NCBI RefSeq assembly: GCF_038446665.1
Contig: NZ_CP151802.1
Span: forward strand, 3,100,001-3,164,000
Reading direction: 5' to 3'
DNA from: Lysobacter sp. FW306-1B-D06B
GTDB lineage: Bacteria > Pseudomonadota > Gammaproteobacteria > Xanthomonadales > Xanthomonadaceae
DNA: 64,000 nucleotides
Of the stretch, positions 16,683 through 24,255 are shown one piece after another. A program made the position numbers and the translations under genes. The first letter of the stretch is position 1. Every line of letters begins with the position of its first letter. The notes below the pieces were generated by a model that was not told where the DNA came from, made no database searches, and saw only the letters and a program-made list of their open reading frames with translations.

Positions 16683-16886
16683 CTAGCTGTCGAATGGTGG
16701 CTTAGCTACCCCATCAGGCTCTCGGAGTCCCGCTCGGATTTCCTCTGCAACTCGCTCGGCCGATTCCGGCCAACCAAGCTCCATGGCCCCGACACATCCC
16801 CAGCAATCTCCGCCGCAATCGGCTGAAAGCGGGTCGGCCGGGACGGCAAGCCTGCGGCCGCAGATGTTGCACCGGGAGTTAACCAT
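16683..16886 (-). CDS. Small cysteine-rich hypothetical protein (array gene 12)
   Basis: 67 residues from ATG 16886 (MVNSRCNICGRRLAVP). Two metal-binding-looking clusters, CNICGR and DCGGDCWGCVG, separated by PADPLSA. I recall this DPLSADCGGDCWGC pattern from many small unannotated proteins across proteobacteria, so it is probably a real family of unknown function. An upstream in-frame ATG at 16925 adds 13 residues. Flanked by R10 at its stop and half-element R11 upstream. Confidence 0.65.
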   Translation of the reverse strand: MVNSRCNICGRRLAVPADPLSADCGGDCWGCVGAMELGWPESAERVAEEIRAGLREPDGVAKPPFDS

Positions 16887-16970
16887 CGACGCATTCCTCA
16901 TCAAGAAACACGACAGCGAGGTCACGGGGGCGAATCGGAAACTGGTTCTAACACCGCCGCCCCCCTTATC

Positions 16971-17003
16971 GAACGTCCGCTATCGGCCAGAAGCGGACGT
17001 TCG
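16971..17003. repeat. Array element R11 (right half only)
   Basis: GAACGTCCGCTATCGGCC and AGAAGCGGACGTTC make a perfect-armed hairpin. Nine bases to the next stop. Confidence 0.85.
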
Positions 17004-17011
17004 ATGCCTGA

Positions 17012-17644
17012 TTAAGTCGAGCCGCGAAGCGGCACGTCATGGGGGTACCCAATCTCCTCTGCTTGCCCATAGGTCGAGTCAATGTCAGCTTCCGGGTTGA
17101 GCGCCAGAATCATTGAGTCAGTGAGGGGCTGGTGCGCGAAAAGCGCCGTCACCATTTCAAGCGCCACCGGAACCTCAAAGTAGTCCTCGGCCCACTCTTT
17201 GTAGTGAGCTGGTCCGGATACGAGAAGTGCAAGCATCTCATCGGCTCCGTCGTCCGCAGGTCCGCCGTCTACTTTGGTCCAGGAACTCTCGCCTGCCTTG
17301 CACCAGTAGCAGAAGGTTGCGTGCTGCATGGAGAACGCTGGTTCGTTGAGGAAGGACGAGAAGTCAGCCGGAACCTGGCTTTGGATGTTCTGAGAAAGGG
17401 TTGGGCCATCCGCAAGCTCATGCGCAAAGCCTTTAACGGCTGCGCCAGCATGATCCAGCAGCAAGAACCAGTCATCGCCAGATCCGTTGCGCATCGATGC
17501 CATTTCCTCGCCGGGTCCCCACGCGCGATTGAAGCTGTAGTAGCGGTATTCCCACTCCGGGCAGAGGATTGCGTCAAGCATCGCGAGCGATTGCGCAACG
17601 CGGCGCAGGTCTGGTATCGACGGCAGGTCAACTAGCGCTTTCAT
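17012..17644 (-). CDS. Hypothetical protein (array gene 13)
   Basis: 210 residues, soluble, no signal peptide. The N-terminal part has SIPDLRRVAQSLAMLDAILC and PEWEYRYYSFNRAWG; the middle has SMRNGSGDDWFLLLDHAGAA and KGFAHE; the C-terminal half is helical with many aromatic residues. I have the impression of a recurring stand-alone family in proteobacteria, often beside toxin or immunity genes, but I cannot name it. It is the longest single-gene unit of the array, with R11 at its 3' end and R12 60 bases upstream. Confidence 0.65.
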   Translation of the reverse strand: MKALVDLPSIPDLRRVAQSLAMLDAILCPEWEYRYYSFNRAWGPGEEMASMRNGSGDDWFLLLDHAGAAVKGFAHELADGPTLSQNIQSQVPADFSSFLNEPAFSMQHATFCYWCKAGESSWTKVDGGPADDGADEMLALLVSGPAHYKEWAEDYFEVPVALEMVTALFAHQPLTDSMILALNPEADIDSTYGQAEEIGYPHDVPLRGST

Positions 17645-17704
17645 AGTGGCCTAACAGGAAGGAGCGGATAGCCCAAGCCTCACACCAAGCTGGGTACCGG
17701 CGGA

Positions 17705-17795
17705 GGATGTCCGCTTCGGGTCGAAAGCGGAAATTAGCAGCTCGGCTGCCGGGCGTCCTGTCCGAACGTCCGCTCTCGGCCAGTAGCGGTCATTC
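17705..17795. repeat. Array element R12 (full)
   Basis: GATGTCCGCTTCGGGTCG / AAAGCGGAAATTAGC at left and AACGTCCGCTCTCGGCC...GTAGCGGTCATT at right, with one arm mismatch on each side. Eleven bases to the next stop. Confidence 0.85.
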
Positions 17796-17806
17796 CCGCA
17801 TCGGAA

Positions 17807-18136
17807 CTAGCAGAGTCCCGAGCTGAAGGTGGCGGCAATCTGCCGCAGATATTCCCCAGAAGTATTTGGACCCAGGTAGGCAGCAAAGCCAGCAGCCTTC
17901 GCTACGAAGAACGAAGCCGCGACCAAACCAGCTAATGCTGCGCGCTTGGTCGCACTGCCCCGACCTGGTGTGATCAAACTCAACACCGCAAGCGTGAGAA
18001 CACCATAGCCAACGTAGGCGTGCCATACGTAGCCGCCACAAGAACCAAATCCAAGCCATGCTCCGGCACAGGCAGCGCCGACAAAGGCCAGGCCGCGAAG
18101 AATGGCCGGTTGGACCGCAAGGCTCTTCTTTGACAT
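17807..18136 (-). CDS. Small hypothetical membrane protein (array gene 14)
   Basis: 109 residues with three membrane helices (about 12-32, 38-58 and 64-90) and a basic N terminus (MSKKSLAVQP). A Gly-rich GFGSCGGYVWHAYVGYG segment joins helices one and two. No family recognised. R12 follows the stop, R13 lies 50 bases upstream of the start. Confidence 0.55.
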   Translation of the reverse strand: MSKKSLAVQPAILRGLAFVGAACAGAWLGFGSCGGYVWHAYVGYGVLTLAVLSLITPGRGSATKRAALAGLVAASFFVAKAAGFAAYLGPNTSGEYLRQIAATFSSGLC

Positions 18137-18187
18137 AGCTCGAACGTGATTCCCCGGCTCAGCTCAGCGTACTCGATGCCCCGGACA

Positions 18188-18277
18188 ACCGTCCGCTTTG
18201 GGTCGAAAGCGGACATTAGCAGCCCGGCTACCGGGCGTCCCGGCCGAACGTCCGCTATCGGCCAAGAGCGGACATTC
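18188..18277. repeat. Array element R13 (full, closest to consensus)
   Basis: CCGTCCGCTTTGGGTCG / AAAGCGGACATTAGC at left and GAACGTCCGCTATCGGCC...AGAGCGGACATTC at right. Eight bases to the next stop. Read on the plus strand this sequence encodes the peptide FGSKADI. Confidence 0.9.
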
Positions 18278-18285
18278 CAGCGGGG

Positions 18286-18684
18286 TCAGCCACTGGCGCG
18301 AATCGCGAGGATAAACAGCCCCAGCACAAGACCAACCGGAACGAAAACGTAGAAGACCAACTTCCAAAGGATCGACCTTCTGATTGGACGTGCCCGTTCC
18401 CGCTCCATGCGAAGGTCTGTGCGCTCGCGCCACTGACTCAGTAGCGGAGAGTGAAAAACACTGAGAATGAAGAACCACCCGGAGAGTCCGATCCAGACAT
18501 TCATCGTCCTCCAGTAGCCTTCTGGATCACTTATGAGGGTGAGCCAGGCACCGGGACGACCGTAGCGCCCAGGATGATAGGTCTCACCGGAACTTAGGCA
18601 CATGCCCCACCAGGCAGCCAATGCCAAACCGGCGACAAACCAGAATCGATCGATCCGTCCACGCAATGCCACAACCTGCATCAT
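18286..18684 (-). CDS. Hypothetical membrane protein (array gene 15)
   Basis: 132 residues. Helices near residues 14-32, 62-80 and 106-128, joined by a polar Gly/Pro/Tyr-rich loop (SSGETYHPGRYGRPGAW) and a strongly basic loop (QWRERTDLRMERERARPIRR). A GGGGGGA ribosome site lies just before ATG 18684. No family recognised. Inner membrane by prediction. Confidence 0.55.
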   Translation of the reverse strand: MMQVVALRGRIDRFWFVAGLALAAWWGMCLSSGETYHPGRYGRPGAWLTLISDPEGYWRTMNVWIGLSGWFFILSVFHSPLLSQWRERTDLRMERERARPIRRSILWKLVFYVFVPVGLVLGLFILAIRASG

Positions 18685-18712
18685 TCCCCCCGCAGCGCGC
18701 GTCCCAATTTTC

Positions 18713-18746
18713 GAATGTCCGCTTTGGGTCGGAAGCGGACATTGCC
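18713..18746. repeat. Array element R14 (left half only), last copy
   Basis: GAATGTCCGCTTTGGGTCG and GAAGCGGACATTGCC. It is the only half copy that keeps the left hairpin. No further copies were noticed between here and the right end of the window. Confidence 0.8.
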
Positions 18747-18789
18747 TCCGGACACCGCGCTCCCGCTAGCAAGCTCGGGAGGCGAAGCC

Positions 18790-19638
18790 CTATCGCCCGC
18801 GTCGCACGCCCGGCGGCGGCGCCGGTGCGGGCGGTGTGGGTGTCTGCCGGCCGTCGCTTTCGCGCATCAGCTTTTCAAACTCGGCGCAGGCCTGACGCTG
18901 TGCTTCGCAGATGAGCGCACTCGCCCAGAACGACTGCTTGCCGTCGCTCACCACGCGGCGCCTGACCATCGCCGGGGCCCACGGCCAGCCTGCATCGTCA
19001 AAGACCTCGTACGCCTCCATACGAAGGTGGTCGTTGAGCCTGAAGTAGCGGATGTGGTCGCGCTCGGGCTCGGGTTGGCCTTCGCGTGCGAGCCGGGCCA
19101 GGTTCTCGGCCACCGTCGGGAAGTCCAGCGGCAGCGGGTCTTCGATCCACACCGGCAACGTGCCGTCGGCCGCGGGCGTCTGCAGCGGCGAGAACTGCAT
19201 GCGATCGTAATGCGCCAGCGCCTGTTCGATGCTGTAGGCGCCCGGCTGCGCACCGTCCGCCTTGGCCAGGGGCGACGGAGGCAGCCCGTCGGGCGAGAAC
19301 TCCACCGGCACGCGAACGCGCCGATGCTCCTCGCCTTCCTCGAACACCCAGCCGCGCGCGGCGCTAACCGCCGCCTCGTCGAGTTGCGCATGGCCAGAGG
19401 AGGATTCCACCTGCACGTAGGTCACCACGCCGCAGGGGTCGAGCGAGAGCACCAGCACGGTCGTGCCCGACAGCGTCTTGGACGCTTCGTCCGGGTATTG
19501 CGGCGGCTTCATCGGAGTGGCCGGCGCACACTTGCCCGGCGAAGGCGCGGCGTTGTCCGGTTGCGATGGCGCCTGCGCACTTACTACCGACACGCACAAC
19601 GAAAGTCCGAGCGCGCACAGGCGCTTGTCGAATTTCAT
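18790..19638 (-). CDS. Exported protein with TonB C-terminal domain
   Basis: 282 residues from ATG 19638, giving signal peptide MKFDKRLCALGLSLCVSVVSAQA. A Pro-rich segment leads into a TonB_C-like domain (about 45-130: PPQYPDEASKTLSGTTVLVL, then LDEAAVSAARGWVFEE), the fold that in TonB contacts receptor TonB boxes. The C-terminal 150 residues are a separate region with RIRYFRLNDH-like and WASALICEAQRQACAEFE motifs and a Pro-rich tail that I cannot assign. The frame stays open 430 bases upstream through a hairpin-rich block, but that part is not a plausible protein. Probably periplasmic. Confidence 0.75.
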   Translation of the reverse strand: MKFDKRLCALGLSLCVSVVSAQAPSQPDNAAPSPGKCAPATPMKPPQYPDEASKTLSGTTVLVLSLDPCGVVTYVQVESSSGHAQLDEAAVSAARGWVFEEGEEHRRVRVPVEFSPDGLPPSPLAKADGAQPGAYSIEQALAHYDRMQFSPLQTPAADGTLPVWIEDPLPLDFPTVAENLARLAREGQPEPERDHIRYFRLNDHLRMEAYEVFDDAGWPWAPAMVRRRVVSDGKQSFWASALICEAQRQACAEFEKLMRESDGRQTPTPPAPAPPPGVRRGR

Positions 19639-19894
19639 CCTTGTCCCCTGAGTCGTGATGCGTACGCGGCGGTCCCCACCGCCGGGCTCCAGCCTATTCG
19701 GGCGCGGTTGCGGTCGCAAGGCGGAGGGGGCTTCCACCGTGAGAGCCGCCGCGCCAGGGTCGCGCGCCTCCGCCGAGGGTGCCTCAATCGGCCGTCCGAG
19801 GGGCATCGCCTGCCCGGCAAACGTGAGCGTCGAGCGATCCACCGCCACCGACGGCACGGAAAACCTCATCGTCGACGGAATATCCGTCACGCGT
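19639..19894. other. Non-coding stretch upstream of the TonB-C gene
   Basis: Contains the divergent leader of the TonB-C gene and then G/C-rich sequence with no supported gene. It merges into the hairpin block that follows. Confidence 0.4.
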
Positions 19895-20205
19895 GGCGAA
19901 AAAAGCGCCAACGTCGGCACTTCAAACGCCAGCGCCGGCACTTGAAGTGCCATCGTCGACGCAAAAAGCGCCGACGTTGACGCTTTTTTCGCCACCGTCC
20001 ATCGCGAAAAGTGCCGTGCGTGGCGCTTTCTTCGCCATCGACGACACTTCAAGTGCCGCGACCGGCGCAAAAAGTGTCGGCGTCGGCGCTTTTTTCACCA
20101 CGGGGAAATCCGAAAAGCGTCGCGCGTGACGCTTATTTCGCCGGCGCCGGCACTTGAAGCGCCGCTGGCGGCACAAAAAGTGCCGGTGCCGGCGCTTTTT
20201 GTGCC
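19895..20205. repeat. Block of alternating A-tract/T-tract hairpins
   Basis: About 310 bases built from two palindrome types. Type I has the form AAAAAGCG...CGCTTTTT: 19963-19988, about 20006-20030, about 20064-20095 and 20170-20205. The last is a 15-bp stem, GGCACAAAAAGTGCC against GGCGCTTTTTGTGCC, with one G-T pair. Type II is GGCACTTGAAGTGCC (19937-19951) and ACACTTCAAGTGCC (about 20043). Type I has the format of a bidirectional intrinsic terminator. The block lies in the gap between the divergent TonB-C and FAS1 genes. Frames through it on both strands give similar low-complexity peptides, as expected from inverted repeats rather than a gene. Confidence 0.75.
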
Positions 20206-20584
20206 ATCGCTGGCGCGCGCGGCTGGTTCGCATACGTGCGCCTCTAAGGCGCAGCCCGAGGCCTTCAACGGGCAGTCGCGCCCGGACGATTTCGAGATTT
20301 CAGATCGAACATGAATGCCCCGGAACGCCCGGTGCGCGGCGCGCGCAACGTGCACCGCCACATGAACGCAATCGCGATTCCGCCGTCAGATCACGAATAA
20401 GTAACACTCGATAGCGCAGTCTCCACCGGCACTACGACGCAATGTCGTAACGGCCGCTCAGCCGCGCAGCACGATCCCCTCCCCATCCGCACTGAGTCCT
20501 ATCGCCCCTGCCGTCGGCAGGAGCCTGGCTTCGGCCATCCTCGATTCCGTGCATTTCGGATCGCATCAAAGGCAATCATTCTTT
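20206..20584. other. Upstream region of the FAS1 gene, no gene seen
   Basis: No supported frame. It should hold the FAS1 promoter, but I could not identify one with confidence. Confidence 0.35.
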
Positions 20585-21025
20585 ATGAACACCACCACCA
20601 ACACCAATTCCAAGAACCTCGTCGACACGGCTGCGGCAAACGGTTCGTTCAAGACCTTCGGCAAGGCCATCGAACGCGCAGGCATGAGCGACATCCTGCG
20701 CGGCGTGGGCCCGTTCACCATCTTCGCGCCCACGGATGCGGCGTTCGAGAAGCTTCCGGCCGGACAGCTCGACAACCTGTTCAAGCCCGAGAACAAGGAA
20801 GAACTCGTTTCCCTGCTGAACTACCACGTCGTCAGCGGTCGCAAGACCGTGGCCGACATCGGCAAGTGGGAAGCGGCCAAGACGGTCAACGGACAATCCG
20901 CCCCGATCACGCTGGCCAACGAAAAGGTCAGCATTGACGGCGCGCAGGTGACCTCGGCCGACATCAGCTCCAGCAACGGTGTCATCCACGGCATCGACAA
21001 GGTCAACATTCCGACCAAGCAGTAA
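20585..21025 (+). CDS. Fasciclin (FAS1) domain protein without signal peptide
   Basis: 146 residues, essentially one FAS1 domain: LVDTAAANGSFKTFGKAIE near the start, the conserved FTIFAPTDAAFEKLP (H1 motif, about residue 48), LLNYHVVSGR (about 80), and NGVIHGIDKV at the end. FAS1 domains mediate adhesion and are normally exported, but this protein begins MNTTTNTNSKN with no signal sequence, so it is either cytoplasmic or exported non-classically. ATG 20585 follows a run of T's and a weak ribosome site. A terminator follows the stop; it is probably monocistronic. Confidence 0.88.
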   Translation: MNTTTNTNSKNLVDTAAANGSFKTFGKAIERAGMSDILRGVGPFTIFAPTDAAFEKLPAGQLDNLFKPENKEELVSLLNYHVVSGRKTVADIGKWEAAKTVNGQSAPITLANEKVSIDGAQVTSADISSSNGVIHGIDKVNIPTKQ

Positions 21026-21044
21026 CGTCATCGGATTGACCCAC

Positions 21045-21080
21045 GGAACGGCGGGGCTTGCCTCGCCGTTCCTTGTTTGT
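21045..21080 (+). terminator. Intrinsic terminator after the FAS1 gene
   Basis: GGAACGGCG pairs with CGCCGTTCC (9 bp, loop about 10) and is followed by TTGTTTGT. It starts 20 bases past the stop. Confidence 0.75.
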
Positions 21081-21148
21081 CGGCACTCGCCGGAACGACT
21101 CGCCGCAGGGCAAACCGGTGGAAGCGCCCCTTCGCAGACGGGAACCCG

Positions 21149-21382
21149 ATGAGTGCAGTGATGGCCCAACCCCCTACCCTCGTGCGTCCGCCGTATTCCG
21201 CGTTGACGCGCGTCATTGGACAGCAGGCTCGCGACTTGCATCCAAAAGCCAGCTGGGACGACGTGTCGTGCGAGCTGGAAACCCTGTGGGCGTCGTACGT
21301 CACCGGGCTGCCCTGGCCGGAAGTGGCGGAGCGGATTCTGGCGGCGTGGCAAGACGCCGATCCGCGCCTGGCGAAGGATTGA
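21149..21382 (+). CDS. Small hypothetical protein
   Basis: 77 residues from ATG 21149 (MSAVMAQPP). Helical, with SALTRVIGQQARDLHPKAS near residue 15 and WPEVAERILAAWQDADPRL at the end; it contains four tryptophans. Soluble. I recognise no named family. Longer versions start inside unlikely leader sequence. Confidence 0.5.
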   Translation: MSAVMAQPPTLVRPPYSALTRVIGQQARDLHPKASWDDVSCELETLWASYVTGLPWPEVAERILAAWQDADPRLAKD

Positions 21383-21685
21383 CTGCTACTCAGCGGCCCG
21401 AGCGGCCGGAGGCGTTCGCACAAGGGCACGAAGCGGCGGACGAATAGGCGGCGCATTCGGGCAAGCTCACCGGCCGCAGCCGCGCCGCATCACCATCCCT
21501 ACGCCCCCGGATGTGCCTCGCGGACCCGGCTACGGTGGCCTCGCCACTCGGCGTTGAAGATTTAGGACTCTTCCCATGGTGAGCACTTTTCTCGCCACCT
21601 AGCATCGCCGGCCGGCTCGATCCACGTCGGCGGTAACCGGATGACGTTGGAGCAGGCCGTAAGCCCTCCACTTCCGTCCATCCCC
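21383..21685. other. About 300 bases without a convincing gene
   Basis: Short G/C-rich frames only. No hairpin with T tract, tRNA or repeat family was recognised. Confidence 0.4.
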
Positions 21686-22516
21686 ATGTCCCTCCGTACT
21701 TCTGATTTCCGCTCCACGAAGACCCGTGGATGCAGCGCGCTCGCGCTGTACGCCGTGATGCTCACCGGGCCGGTGCTTGCGGCCGATAACGCGCCGCCGC
21801 CGTCCTTGTCGACGGATGCACCGACCTCGCCCGTCGAGGCGCCGGCCGCCAGCACGCCGACGGCGAGCATCAGCGCCGACCGACTCTCCATCGACGCCAG
21901 AACATCGCTTCCCGATAGCCCCATGGGAAAAGGCGACGAAGTCCTGCGCCTGGTCCAACGCTCCACCACCGGCAAGGTCGCGGCGGCCTACACGGCCGTC
22001 AATGTGCTGACTGGTCTGCTTGGTGGCGGCGTGAAGGTCGGCAGCTTCCACAAGGATCAGCTCAAAGGCACGAAGATCGATTCGATCCCGAATCCGGCGC
22101 TGGCTGCACTCCCCGGCGCGTTCCACAACCGCCTGGATGCCTACTTCGAACAGCATCGCGACGCACTCCCGGCCGAGCACCGTGCGATGCAGATCGACGC
22201 GGGCGATTGGCTGCTGGTGTACCAGAAGCTTTCCGATGCCGACACGCAATACGAGCTTCGCTTCCAAGCGCATGTCGGTGTGCCGCCGAAGAAGCTCGGC
22301 TTCATGAAGTTCGAGCGCAGCAACATCTCGATGAGCTGCCAGCCCGAGCCGAAAGTGGCATCGCTTGAGCAGTGGCAGGCGGAGGACTACGCCCTCGTCA
22401 AATCGACGGCAAACGCCTACGTGGAAGAGTGCGCCGAGCACTTCGCGCAAGCCCTGCCCGGTTGGTTTCCGGATTCGGCGACGTCGCCGTCCGCGTCTGA
22501 GAACGGGAAGTCCTGA
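21686..22516 (+). CDS. Exported hypothetical protein
   Basis: 276 residues from ATG 21686. A long signal peptide region ends near GPVLAADN (about residue 33), followed by a Pro/Ala/Ser/Thr-rich low-complexity linker (about 35-75) and a folded domain (about 85-260). The latter includes TTGKVAAAYTAVNVLTGLLG, GSFHKDQLKGTKIDSIPNPA, a WLLVYQKLSD strand pair and a C-terminal cysteine pair. No family recognised. Codon use fits the core genome. It is likely periplasmic. Confidence 0.65.
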   Translation: MSLRTSDFRSTKTRGCSALALYAVMLTGPVLAADNAPPPSLSTDAPTSPVEAPAASTPTASISADRLSIDARTSLPDSPMGKGDEVLRLVQRSTTGKVAAAYTAVNVLTGLLGGGVKVGSFHKDQLKGTKIDSIPNPALAALPGAFHNRLDAYFEQHRDALPAEHRAMQIDAGDWLLVYQKLSDADTQYELRFQAHVGVPPKKLGFMKFERSNISMSCQPEPKVASLEQWQAEDYALVKSTANAYVEECAEHFAQALPGWFPDSATSPSASENGKS

Positions 22517-22978
22517 TGTCGGCCGCCAGGGTATGCGAAGCGCACCCGGGCTTCTTCGTCGGTCCGACGCGCGCAGGGTGAAATCGCGCGCATTGGATTC
22601 GATGCGGCCGGCGGGACGCGCTTCGCATATCGAATGCAGGGCGACTGCGACAAAGGCTGACGCCGAACTTTGAACTGACGCACATGCGTCGTTGAATCGC
22701 GCGCGTTGCATCGGCACGCTGGGGTTGCACCGGCGAACTCCGGTGCCGGGATTGGCATCCCGAAACTTGAGGCGCACGAAGGCCCATCGTCCGATGCTGG
22801 CGCTTTTGGTCTGTCATCGTGATGATGGGCCTTGTGCGAGCGCAACTCGTCTATGACGGGCGGCGCGGTGGAGCCGAAAGGCTCGCCGGACCTTAAGCCG
22901 GTATGCCAACTCCGCGTCGTCCGTCACCCCGATTGGCATCGGCGTGACGGATTCCAAGCCCACTTAAGGAATCCTCAA
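22517..22978. other. About 460 bases without a convincing gene
   Basis: Contains several short inverted motifs (for example GTCATCGTGATGATGG near 22815) but no frame with a ribosome site or recognised motif. Confidence 0.4.
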
Positions 22979-23317
22979 ATGCGCAAGCGCCCCGCAGGTC
23001 GCACCCGCACGCCCGCAACGCTTCTGATCGCGACGTTGCCCTTCGTCACTCCCAAGCCCCACGGCAAGCCGCATTGCTGGACGGTGCCGCCGGTCGGCGG
23101 CCCGATCGAGGGCTACATCGAAGCCGAAGCCATCGGCAAGCAATACGCCCTGCAATTCGTCCGCTGGCTCCACGCGAACCCCACCCTGGTCGGCATGGGC
23201 GTACTGGGCTGGATCGCCTCCGACATCGACTACAACGCCATCGACCGCAACGGCTACTGGGTCGGCTTCTTCTCCTGCATCGAGAGACTGCTTGTCGATG
23301 CGGGCTACCGCACCTGA
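22979..23317 (+). CDS. Hypothetical protein of a recurrent Xanthomonad type
   Basis: 112 residues from ATG 22979 (MRKRPAGRTRTP). The core GGPIEGYIEAEAIGKQYALQ and GMGVLGWIASDIDYNAIDRN looks strongly conserved, and I recall similar unannotated proteins in Xanthomonadaceae. No signal peptide beyond a basic N terminus. Function unknown. An upstream extension is open but carries no good start. A CCCGGGTAAG half-repeat begins just after the stop. Confidence 0.65.
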   Translation: MRKRPAGRTRTPATLLIATLPFVTPKPHGKPHCWTVPPVGGPIEGYIEAEAIGKQYALQFVRWLHANPTLVGMGVLGWIASDIDYNAIDRNGYWVGFFSCIERLLVDAGYRT

Positions 23318-23343
23318 CATACGCCCTGCCTCATGCGCACCCG

Positions 23344-23384
23344 CCCCCGGGTGCGCTCCGCTTACCCGGGCTACCTCGGCTGGA
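23344..23384. repeat. CCCGGGTAAG repeat, half copy A
   Basis: Right arm only: CCCCGGGTGCGCTCCGCTTACCCGGGCTAC in pieces. It lies nine bases past the stop of the minus-strand membrane protein at 23393 and 27 bases past the stop of the plus-strand hypothetical, in a convergent gap. Confidence 0.7.
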
Positions 23385-23392
23385 TAGTGGGC

Positions 23393-24001
23393 CTATCCAT
23401 GCCTTGCAATGAATGCTTGAAGGTCCTTCTCTGAGCGCCAAGTTGCGTATGCGATAAATAGCTGAAGACCTAGCCCAGCAAGCATCATGCACGCAAGAAC
23501 GAGCAGGGCAACGACATGCGATGACGTAAGCAACCCCGAGATAATCGCGAGCACAAATGCGACTTGAGCGATTAGCGCGGTAAGAACGCTGTTCTCGTTG
23601 TTGTCTTTGCTAGCCATATGAGCGATAGGCGCGGTGGCCGCGCCATAAGCCCAAAGAAGATACGGAAGGCCCGCGTCTTCACCGATGCGGGATGCAAAGA
23701 AGATGTACATCCCGGCGCACCATGCCGTCATTACCGCGAATGTGTAAAGCATGTTCAATGCGCCGAACGCTAGAGCTCCTGCACCCCACCCCTTCTTCGT
23801 GAATCCGATAATTGGAGCTACGAGCAACAGGCTCGGCATCAAAGCAATGCTGATAATGAAGGAGCCGCCAAAGGCAAAGACCAATCCCCAACCAATGGCC
23901 CCCCATGAGCCAATGATCGCAAGCCAGATTCCAGCCACGACACCACCAAGCATGTTTAGCACCATCAGTGCGACGGCACCTACTTCTAGTAGTCTTTTCA
24001 T
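23393..24001 (-). CDS. Hypothetical multi-pass membrane protein
   Basis: About 202 residues from ATG 24001 with a GGGGGAAGG ribosome site; the ATG at 24040 adds 13 polar residues. Roughly six membrane helices (about 6-30, 35-60, 70-92, 100-122, 132-155 and 162-185), many Gly and Ala, short polar loops and a charged C-terminal tail (WRSEKDLQAFIARHG). No transporter motif recognised. Codon use is less G/C-rich than in flanking core genes, as for the TIR gene next to it. It could be a membrane partner in a defence locus, but nothing in the sequence proves this. Confidence 0.55.
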   Translation of the reverse strand: MKRLLEVGAVALMVLNMLGGVVAGIWLAIIGSWGAIGWGLVFAFGGSFIISIALMPSLLLVAPIIGFTKKGWGAGALAFGALNMLYTFAVMTAWCAGMYIFFASRIGEDAGLPYLLWAYGAATAPIAHMASKDNNENSVLTALIAQVAFVLAIISGLLTSSHVVALLVLACMMLAGLGLQLFIAYATWRSEKDLQAFIARHG

Positions 24002-24153
24002 TCCTTCCCCCGAAGGATCGCGACGTTGCCGCCAACTCACTCTATGGGAGTGAGCAAGGCGTCACAAGACGTATCCAGACTCTTGCGGGCGTAAAGCCCT
24101 CCCTTGGAAGCCAATGCGGCAGGGGAATCACCGACGCGGCTCACCCGGGCTCG

Positions 24154-24255
24154 GCCAGCCAGCGTAGCCCGGGAAGACCGTAGGCCGCACCCGGCATGCA
24201 CGCTACCGATCACGACAAGCCCCGGGGCGCTCCGCTTACCCGGGCTACGCTGGCT
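24154..24255. repeat. CCCGGGTAAG repeat, full copy B
   Basis: Outer arms GCCAGCCAGCGTAGCCCGGG and CTTACCCGGGCTACGCTGGC. Its right edge supplies the TAG stop of the TIR gene. Confidence 0.85.

Noticed and set aside
18146..18352. Short plus-strand frame encoding FGSKADI and GQERT peptides
   Set aside because: It is a translation of array element R13. Peptides like these are frequent false genes wherever this repeat occurs.
10960..18746. Canonical integron attC sites
   Set aside because: I could not find a consistent GTTRRRY/RYYYAAC core pair at the element ends, so the elements are not called attC; only the array organisation is reported.
19893..20129. Frames through the hairpin block on both strands (KKAPTSAL-type peptides)
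   Set aside because: Both strands give similar peptides because of inverted repeats; no ribosome sites or independent support.
19895..20205. CRISPR-like regular repetition
   Set aside because: Units are palindromes of two types with irregular spacing and no unique spacers; no cas genes are present.
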